Of a stretch of 7,266 bases of DNA, positions 4,594 through 7,266 are shown one piece after another. The stretch lies in NCBI GenBank assembly GCA_964343355.1, contig CAYFJC010000051.1, positions 1 through 7,266 on the forward strand, written 5' to 3'. Position numbers and translations under genes: made by a program. Every line of letters begins with the position of its first letter. Within the stretch, counting starts at the first letter, position 1. A model generated the notes under the pieces. The model made no database searches. It saw only the letters and a program-made list of their open reading frames with translations, and was not told where the DNA came from. This DNA is from MED-G78 sp964343355 (GTDB lineage Bacteria > Pseudomonadota > Gammaproteobacteria > Magnimaribacterales > D2472).

Positions 4594-6510
4594 ATGTCAA
4601 AAATAATAGGTATTGATTTAGGCACAACAAACAGTTGTGTAGCAGTAATCGAAGGAAAGCAACAAAAGGTTATTGAAAATTCTGAAGGTGGAAGAACTAC
4701 ACCTTCTGTTGTTGCTTACACAGATAATGATGAGGTATTGGTAGGATTGCCAGCTAAAAGACAGGCAGTTACAAATCCTGAAAATACTTTATACGCAATC
4801 AAAAGGTTAATAGGTAGAACCTTTGAAGATAAAGTTGTCAAACAAGATGCTGATATGGTCCCTTATAAGATTATTAAAGCAGATAATGGTGATGCATGGG
4901 TTGAAGCAAATAAGAAGAAATTAGCACCACCTCAAGTGGCTGCAGAAATTCTTAAAAAAATGAAGAAAACTGCAGAAGACTATCTTGGTGAGGAAGTCAC
5001 AGAAGCTGTGATAACGGTTCCAGCATATTTTAATGATGCCCAAAGACAAGCTACAAAAGATGCAGGTAAGATTGCTGGCCTAGAAGTTAAAAGGATTATT
5101 AACGAACCTACAGCTGCAGCCCTTGCATATGGTCTTGATAAACATACAGGCGATTCCACAATTGCAGTTTATGATCTTGGTGGAGGCACCTTTGATATTT
5201 CAATCATTGAAATATCAGATGTGGACGGCGAACATCAATTTGAAGTTCTTTCTACAAACGGAGACACTTTTTTAGGTGGTGAGGATTTTGATTTAAGGTT
5301 AATAGATTATTTTGTTGATCAATTTAAAGAAGAATCTGGTTTTAATTTAAAAAGTGATCCTTTGGCTCTGCAAAGATTAAAAGAAGCTGCAGAAAAAGCT
5401 AAGATTGAACTTTCGTCCGCAGAGCAAACAGAAGTCAATCTTCCATATATAACCGCCGATAGTAGTGGACCAAAACATTTTGTTCATAAAATCACTAGAG
5501 CAAAACTTGAGTCTCTAGTAGAAGACTTAGTAGATAGAAGTTTAGAGCCTTTAAAAACTGCTTTATCAGATGCAAAACTTTCTAAATCTGAAATATCCGA
5601 GATATTACTAGTTGGTGGACAAACTAGGATGCCTTTAGTCCAGAAAAAAGTTAAGGAGTTTTTTGGTAAAGAAGCCAGAAAAGACTTAAATCCTGATGAG
5701 GCTGTAGCTGTAGGAGCTGCTATTCAAGGTTCTGTATTATCAGGTGATACTAAAGACATCTTATTGTTAGATGTGACACCTTTAACTTTAGGAATTGAGA
5801 CTATGGGAGGAGTATCTACTCCGCTGATAGAAAGAAATACAACGATTCCAACTCAAAAATCTCAAGTATTCTCAACAGCAGAAGACAATCAAACTGCAGT
5901 AACTGTTCATGTTATTCAGGGAGAAAGAACACAGGCAGCTCAAAATAAATCATTAGGTCAGTTTAATCTGTCAGATATTCCGCCTGCTGCAAGAGGAATG
6001 CCTCAAATCGAAGTATCTTTTGACCTTGATGCAAATGGAATCCTTAACGTGTCTGCCAAAGATAAGAATTCTGGTAAAGAGCAATCTATCGTTATTAAAG
6101 CTTCAAGTGGTTTAACTGATGAAGATATTGAAAAAATGGTTAAGGATGCAGAAGCTAACGCAGAAGATGATAAAAAATTTGAAGAATTAGTTAAAACTAA
6201 AAATAATGCTGACATGTTAGTACATGCAACTAGAAAAACAGTTCAAGAATCTGATGAAAAGTTATCTGATGATGAAAAGGATGAAATAGAGAAAGTTGTT
6301 GTTGTGCTTGAAGAGGCAATAGCTTCAGAAGATCTTGAAAGTATGGAAAATGCAACAAAATCTCTTAACGATGTATTAACCCCTTTAACTGATAAATTAT
6401 ATTCTCAAGATCAGGCTCAAACTGAACCTGCTTCAGATCCTGAATCTAATGAAGATGCAGAAAATACTGTTGATGCAGAATATGAAGAAGTTAAAGAAGA
6501 CGATAAGTAG
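4594..6510 (+). CDS. dnaK: Chaperone protein DnaK (Hsp70)
   Basis: DnaK is the ATP-driven cytosolic Hsp70. At 638 residues it is collinear with E. coli DnaK. The nucleotide-binding domain (1 to about 385) has the phosphate loop IDLGTTNSC (7-15), VPAYFNDAQRQATKDAG (142-158), DLGGGTFD (194-201) with T199, and LLVGGQTRMP (338-347). The hydrophobic linker is around ILLLDVTPL (389-397). The substrate-binding beta-domain contains NTTIPT (415-420) and FSTAEDNQ (426-433); the helical lid covers about 508-605. A disordered acidic tail ends AEYEEVKEDDK, close to the EEVKDKK end of proteobacterial DnaK. The start has the strongest ribosome binding site in the window, AGAGGGA (4582-4588), 5 nt before the ATG. 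Nothing unusual is seen in the catalytic core. Confidence 0.99.
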   Translation: MSKIIGIDLGTTNSCVAVIEGKQQKVIENSEGGRTTPSVVAYTDNDEVLVGLPAKRQAVTNPENTLYAIKRLIGRTFEDKVVKQDADMVPYKIIKADNGDAWVEANKKKLAPPQVAAEILKKMKKTAEDYLGEEVTEAVITVPAYFNDAQRQATKDAGKIAGLEVKRIINEPTAAALAYGLDKHTGDSTIAVYDLGGGTFDISIIEISDVDGEHQFEVLSTNGDTFLGGEDFDLRLIDYFVDQFKEESGFNLKSDPLALQRLKEAAEKAKIELSSAEQTEVNLPYITADSSGPKHFVHKITRAKLESLVEDLVDRSLEPLKTALSDAKLSKSEISEILLVGGQTRMPLVQKKVKEFFGKEARKDLNPDEAVAVGAAIQGSVLSGDTKDILLLDVTPLTLGIETMGGVSTPLIERNTTIPTQKSQVFSTAEDNQTAVTVHVIQGERTQAAQNKSLGQFNLSDIPPAARGMPQIEVSFDLDANGILNVSAKDKNSGKEQSIVIKASSGLTDEDIEKMVKDAEANAEDDKKFEELVKTKNNADMLVHATRKTVQESDEKLSDDEKDEIEKVVVVLEEAIASEDLESMENATKSLNDVLTPLTDKLYSQDQAQTEPASDPESNEDAENTVDAEYEEVKEDDK

Positions 6511-6524
6511 CTGAGTCATTAATA

Positions 6525-7266
6525 ATGTCAAAGAGAGACTATTATGAAATTCTCGAAGTCTCTAGATCAGCTTCAACCGCAGAATTAAAAAAAGCTTTTA
6601 AGAAGAAGGCTATGAAATATCATCCAGATAGAAATCCGGATGATCCCCAAGCAGATAAAAAATTTAAAGAATGTGCAGAGGCTTACGATGTTTTATCTGA
6701 TCAACAGAAAAAAAATGCATATGATCAATATGGTCATGCAGGGGTAGATGGCATGGGCGGAGGTCCAAACTTCAATGATGTAAATGTGGGAGATATTTTT
6801 GGAGATATTTTTGGAGATGTCTTTGGGACAAGATCTTCATCTCGAGGCAGATCAAGAAGAGGACAAGATCTTCAATACAACCTAGATTTATCATTAAAAG
6901 AAGCTGTCCTTGGAACTCAAACAAAGATAAAAATACCTTCTCATACTCCATGTAATAGCTGTGACTCATCAGGTGCAGCCGCAGGATCAAGTCCATCTGT
7001 TTGTGGAAGATGTAATGGCGCTGGCCAAGTCAGAGTTCAGCAGGGATTCTTTTCGCTGCAACAATCATGCTCATCGTGTGAGGGCACTGGCCAAGTTATC
7101 AAAGATAAATGCAAACCATGTAATGGTGTTGGTGCAACCAAGGAAGAAAAAACATTATCTGTAAATATTCCTTCAGGCGTTGATAATGGAGACAAAGTTA
7201 GATTGTCTGGTGAGGGTGAGTGGGAAAAAAATGGTCAATCAGGAGATTTATATGTTGCTATAAGAG
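6525..7266 (+). CDS. dnaJ: Chaperone protein DnaJ (Hsp40), 5' part, cut by the right window edge
   Basis: DnaJ stimulates DnaK ATPase and hands it clients. The first 247 residues are in the window and the frame is open to the last base; the C-terminal part is missing. The J-domain (about 4-70) has HPD at 33-35. The Gly/Phe region holds three units D-I/V-F (90-100). The zinc region has four Cys pairs: C143/C146, C160/C163, C182/C185 and C196/C199. Repeats 2-4 fit CxxCxGxG, but repeat 1 reads CNSCDSSG, with Ser for the first Gly. The first client-binding beta-domain follows, with KTLSVNIPSGVDNGDKVRLSGEGE (209-232). The ATG lies 14 nt after the dnaK stop, with only a weak GAG (6513-6515) as ribosome binding site, so co-transcription and coupling with dnaK are likely. 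Confidence 0.97.
   Translation, partial: MSKRDYYEILEVSRSASTAELKKAFKKKAMKYHPDRNPDDPQADKKFKECAEAYDVLSDQQKKNAYDQYGHAGVDGMGGGPNFNDVNVGDIFGDIFGDVFGTRSSSRGRSRRGQDLQYNLDLSLKEAVLGTQTKIKIPSHTPCNSCDSSGAAAGSSPSVCGRCNGAGQVRVQQGFFSLQQSCSSCEGTGQVIKDKCKPCNGVGATKEEKTLSVNIPSGVDNGDKVRLSGEGEWEKNGQSGDLYVAIR
6789..6824 (+). repeat. Three 12-bp tandem repeats inside dnaJ
   Basis: The unit GGAGATATTTTT occurs twice exactly (6789-6800, 6801-6812) and a third time with two changes (6813-6824). In frame it encodes Gly-Asp-Ile/Val-Phe three times. The same protein pattern of DIF/DVF motifs is found in E. coli DnaJ, where these motifs matter for activating DnaK. The repeat is therefore best read as a conserved protein feature with locally similar codons. 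Confidence 0.8.

Noticed and set aside
6003..6215. Minus-strand Ser/Leu-rich reading frame inside dnaK
   Set aside because: It is antisense to conserved dnaK codons; long antisense frames opposite dnaK are a known annotation artefact.
6789..6824. 12-bp tandem repeat in dnaJ as a possible phase-variable or novel repeat
   Set aside because: It encodes the conserved DIF/DVF motifs of the Gly/Phe region. A 12-bp unit keeps the frame, and E. coli DnaJ has the same protein pattern.
6961..7164. A 67-codon reading frame on the plus strand inside dnaJ, and an opposing one at 6772-6996
   Set aside because: Both lie in other frames of dnaJ, whose own frame encodes the zinc region with all eight Cys. 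Their translations resemble no family.

Overview
The window is a piece of bacterial chromosome from an AT-rich gammaproteobacterium. No GC count was run; it looks low throughout. The protein content and order are gammaproteobacterial: the tmRNA partner SmpB, the RatA/RatB pair, BamE, Fur, then GrpE-DnaK-DnaJ. The Fur resembles the Pseudomonas type. Low GC, very short intergenic gaps and a TTG start would suit a streamlined marine lineage such as SAR86, but the sequence alone does not prove that placement.

Layout. The left edge (1-47, minus strand) holds the 5' end of ssrA (tmRNA), whose body lies outside the window. smpB (71-562, minus) sits just upstream of it in the same direction. A plus-strand run follows: a DUF3429 membrane protein (620-1066), a sodium-coupled NSS-family transporter (1087-2439), ratA (2440-2856) and ratB/rnfH (2853-3131). 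These are tightly packed and probably one operon. bamE (3135-3461, minus) converges on ratB with a 3-nt gap and is divergent from fur (3548-3964). The right side is the heat-shock chaperone operon grpE (4027-4581), dnaK (4594-6510) and dnaJ (6525 to beyond the right edge). It is preceded by a clear sigma-32-type promoter.

How the genes work together. ssrA and SmpB rescue stalled ribosomes. GrpE, DnaK and DnaJ are the nucleotide exchange factor, Hsp70 and J-protein of one folding machine. BamE is a lipoprotein of the outer-membrane protein assembly complex, and Fur is the iron-responsive repressor. RatA and RatB are conserved companions of smpB and bamE whose roles are less settled.

No undescribed system was found; this is a conserved housekeeping neighbourhood. 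The most interesting local signal is upstream of grpE. There the sigma-32 -10 element and the grpE ribosome binding site are the two arms of a perfect inverted repeat, so the binding site could be masked on read-through RNA from fur but free on heat-shock RNA. Smaller oddities are a cysteine-free Fur, a changed DKR motif in SmpB, a Gly in place of the gate Arg/Lys of the transporter, a variant first zinc repeat in DnaJ, and the absence of recN between fur and grpE.
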